DNA from: Gammaproteobacteria bacterium UBA3067
GTDB taxonomy: Bacteria; Pseudomonadota; Gammaproteobacteria; Pseudomonadales; UBA3067
Direction: 5' to 3'
Length of the DNA stretch: 33,687 nucleotides
Assembly (NCBI GenBank): GCA_002366835.1
Contig: DFBZ01000118.1
Location: 1-33,687, forward strand
Part shown: positions 31,266-33,687 of the stretch, piece by piece
How positions within the stretch are numbered: position 1 is the first letter of the stretch
Layout: every line of letters starts with the position of its first letter
Program-made: the position numbers and the translations under genes
Notes under the pieces: model-generated
Seen by the model: only the letters and a program-made list of their open reading frames with translations
The model's database searches: none
What the model was told of the DNA's origin: nothing

Positions 31266-33687
31266 TTTTCTTCTCCCAGGTTATTCTTTGTGGGTTTGAA
31301 AAGAAAGTTGCTGGCTAGGGATAATACCGCTGGTAGCACCATGAGGGTAACTAAGCAGGATACGGCCATTATAGTCGCTAAAAATGCACCCACTGTTTGA
31401 TAGGGTGTGAGTGGGGCAAGCAATAATGGCGTGAAGCCTATTGCAATAACAATGGCATTTCTACTAATCGCTCTTGCTGGATCTTCGTACATATGTAGAA
31501 GTGTTTCTTTTACACTGCCTGTTTGTTTGAAGATTGTCCGGCTGCGCTCGAGGAAGTGAATGGCAAAATCTACGGACAAACCCAAGGTGAGAGATGACAA
31601 AATTGCCACGGGCATATCGTAATTTTTTCCGATAAAACCGATAACGCCATATATAGATGTGATTGTTACCGTTAGAGGAATCATGGCGATCAAGCCAAAA
31701 CTCACAGAGCGGAATAAAATAATCATCACCACAAATACTGCGATAAATGCACTGATCAGGCTGCCTATCATGCCTTTAACCATGGCGTCTTGCCATATAA
31801 CATTGATATAGGTGAGGCCCGCCCATTCCAGCTCGACATCTTTGGGTAAAGGGTGTGTGGCGATATAGGAGTCAACAAATTCGGTCACGTAGGCCATATC
31901 AACATTGTCACCACTTTTGAGCTGCAACCAGATTGATGCGGCACGATAGTCTGGTGTCACCATGTGATAGAGGTCGTTAGGGCGATGGCTGCCAAGATAG
32001 CTGAGAAGAGTTTGCGCTACCGCTTCATTTGAGTCTGGCAGTGTAAAATGTTCTTGCTGTCCTCCGCGTAGTTCTCGATAGACGGTTTTTACGATATCCG
32101 CTATGGAGTTGCTCTTTCCGACGTAGCCGCTCTCAAGCAGGGCCGCTTGAAGTGCTTCGATATAGGCGAGGGCTTCGGGGCTTTGAAAGTACTTTTCTTC
32201 GCTGGCTTGTTGTTCTGAAAGTGCTAGTAGTTGGTCAAAATATCCCAGCTGCTCTTGCGGTGCATCGAAGCTGCGTTCATCCAGTTGATTGATGATTTCT
32301 TCCAGCGCTTCATCAATAGAGGGCTGTGATTTTAGGGCGCTGCTTGCAATGTTAGTCAGTTCCTTTAAGTCAATTTGCTGAGCCTTCGCAGATTCAATAA
32401 TCCGATTAAACTCGCTGAGGAAACGCTCTTTTGAATCACCTTCGTTTTTTGTTAATACGATAAAAGCGTTGTAGGTACCTGCAAAGTGCTTGTTAAGGGT
32501 TTTGTCTGCGACCTGAATAGGGTGGCTTTTCGCGAACCATTGCACGGGATTGTCGTTGACTTGGATGCGTGTAACGCCCCAAATGCTGAGTGCGAGAACA
32601 ACAACCGTTAACGATACCAATAACTTGGGCGCGCCGAGGCTTCTTTCTCCTAACCAACGCAAAAATTTTGCTAAGAGACCGCTGCCTTCTTGGCTATGAT
32701 CAACCTTGGTAAGGGCTTCAAGCTTTTTGGGTGAAAGGAGGGCTATATAAGCAGGAATAAATGTCACGGTGAGCGCAAAAGCCAATAAGATGCCAAACGC
32801 TACGTAAAGACCAAACACTTGAACTGGTGGGATGGGGGTGAGAGCGAGTGAGGCAAAACCAAGGGCGGAGGTGATGGATGTGAACAGCATGGGTGTAAAA
32901 AGATGTTTCATAACATCACGAATCACCTGTTTTGGATCTTTGCCTGGCTTGTAATTATCCCCAAACTCAGACAGCAAGTGTACCGAGTCCACGACGGCGA
33001 TGGGCATAAGGAAAATAGGAATCATGGAGCTCATGATATGAACGGTATATCCCATACCGATTAATAACCCCATGGTTGTAATCACGACTATCATAGCCAT
33101 AAGCATGGGGGCAGTGATCAGCGTAATACTGCGGAAAAAATACCATAATAAAAAGAATATAAATAAACCCGCTAGTGGTGCAGATATAGCCATTTGAAGG
33201 AACATTTCTACGCCAAAGGTGTCTTCGGCAATGGGTAGTCCGGTGATATGAAAATCGTCATTGCTATCGAGCGTATCAATAATGACTTTTACTTCACTGG
33301 CAATGCGGTAGCTTTCATGTTTTTCCACAATGGGGATGTATATTCCCACTGCTTTACCGTCACCCGATACCATGGTGTTATTGAGCATGGGTAAACGATT
33401 AACGGCAGATTTGATCTTATCAACCTGCTCCTGCGTAGTGGGGGCCGCATTCATTAACCATTCAAAGCGAATGGTACCGGGGCCTGCCTGTAGAATATTG
33501 TCGGATTCCGTCAGGCTCATTAGGTCTTCTTGAATAACCCCTTCAATATTTTTTATCTCTTGGCTTAAGGTGTAAATGTTCCCTAAGGTTTTTTGGTTGT
33601 AGATTCCCTGGGGGTTTTCGTTGTTTACGACGCCCACGACAATCATGTCATGGAGGCCAAACTTTTCTTTGGTTTCGGTGTGGAATA
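31262..33687 (-). CDS. RND/MMPL-family exporter, N-terminus beyond the window
   Basis: At least 808 codons of a large membrane transporter with two halves, each with a periplasmic loop and membrane helices. Helical blocks include PLAGLFIFFLLWYFFRSITL and MIPIFLMPIAVVDSVHLLSEFGD, with equivalents in the second half (LSVDFAIHFLERSRTIF). An ATG at 33646 is open, but upstream codons to the edge read HTETKEKFGLHDM, which fits the conserved pre-loop segment of the family, so the true start and first helix lie outside. Substrates are typically lipids, hopanoids or other hydrophobic molecules. The LolA-like and barrel genes follow in the same operon. Confidence 0.88.
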   Translation of the reverse strand, partial: FHTETKEKFGLHDMIVVGVVNNENPQGIYNQKTLGNIYTLSQEIKNIEGVIQEDLMSLTESDNILQAGPGTIRFEWLMNAAPTTQEQVDKIKSAVNRLPMLNNTMVSGDGKAVGIYIPIVEKHESYRIASEVKVIIDTLDSNDDFHITGLPIAEDTFGVEMFLQMAISAPLAGLFIFFLLWYFFRSITLITAPMLMAMIVVITTMGLLIGMGYTVHIMSSMIPIFLMPIAVVDSVHLLSEFGDNYKPGKDPKQVIRDVMKHLFTPMLFTSITSALGFASLALTPIPPVQVFGLYVAFGILLAFALTVTFIPAYIALLSPKKLEALTKVDHSQEGSGLLAKFLRWLGERSLGAPKLLVSLTVVVLALSIWGVTRIQVNDNPVQWFAKSHPIQVADKTLNKHFAGTYNAFIVLTKNEGDSKERFLSEFNRIIESAKAQQIDLKELTNIASSALKSQPSIDEALEEIINQLDERSFDAPQEQLGYFDQLLALSEQQASEEKYFQSPEALAYIEALQAALLESGYVGKSNSIADIVKTVYRELRGGQQEHFTLPDSNEAVAQTLLSYLGSHRPNDLYHMVTPDYRAASIWLQLKSGDNVDMAYVTEFVDSYIATHPLPKDVELEWAGLTYINVIWQDAMVKGMIGSLISAFIAVFVVMIILFRSVSFGLIAMIPLTVTITSIYGVIGFIGKNYDMPVAILSSLTLGLSVDFAIHFLERSRTIFKQTGSVKETLLHMYEDPARAISRNAIVIAIGFTPLLLAPLTPYQTVGAFLATIMAVSCLVTLMVLPAVLSLASNFLFKPTKNNLGEEK

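Noticed and set aside
31262..33646. Treating the ATG at 33646 as the start of a complete RND protein.
   Set aside because: Codons upstream to the edge are open and match the family's conserved segment, and the first membrane helix would be missing.

Overview
The window looks like a chromosome segment of a marine-type gammaproteobacterium, possibly of the Cellvibrionales. This placement is inferred from gene families and from housekeeping gene order (nagZ-hpt; queG divergent from nnr-tsaE-amiC); there is no rRNA marker. No tRNA, rRNA or CRISPR array was seen.

Layout. (1) 1-225: the end of an IS3-family insertion sequence, leaving the left edge. (2) 226-904: a gene-free region rich in stem-loops. 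(3) 905-6282: an AT-richer four-gene operon, the most unusual part of the window. It encodes a fusion of a CBM48-like E-set domain with a gluconate-2-dehydrogenase-subunit-3-like domain, a GMC flavin oxidoreductase, and two paralogous proteins with C-terminal cupin domains. A 16-codon micro-ORF sits before the second cupin gene. I know of no described system with this composition. (4) 6379-8024: a REP-associated tyrosine transposase (RAYT) gene with its cognate-like motif on both sides, tandem repeats, and the relic of a second RAYT gene. (5) 8279-17406: mainly housekeeping genes: nagZ, hpt, a DUF2788 protein, suhB (reverse), an MBL-fold hydrolase, queG (reverse), nnr, tsaE and an amiC-type amidase. 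(6) 17864-20012, reverse strand: a c/b-type cytochrome operon of the SHP/DHC type, with an extra four-helix membrane protein whose histidines fit a minimal cytochrome b561 core. (7) 20306-22927: a CBS-domain protein, a small secreted protein, a probable broken gene, a FetB-like permease and a stand-alone FimV N-terminal domain. (8) 23322-29076: an envelope redox cluster: diheme DUF1592/DUF1588-like lipoprotein, Tat-exported DUF1501 protein, TlpA thioredoxin, DUF4266 lipoprotein with a Gly/Cys tail, and DUF3570 predicted outer-membrane barrel. (9) 29121-33687, reverse strand: an RND/MMPL exporter (cut by the right edge), a LolA-like periplasmic protein and an outer-membrane barrel.

How the parts fit. 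Region 3 is flanked by an IS3 element and a RAYT locus and bounded by a near-identical 14-bp repeat, which suggests it arrived as a cassette. REP/BIME-like palindromes occur twice (10261-10572 and 27715-27872). Regions 6 and 8 both encode envelope electron-transfer proteins; a functional link between them or with region 3 is not shown by the sequence.
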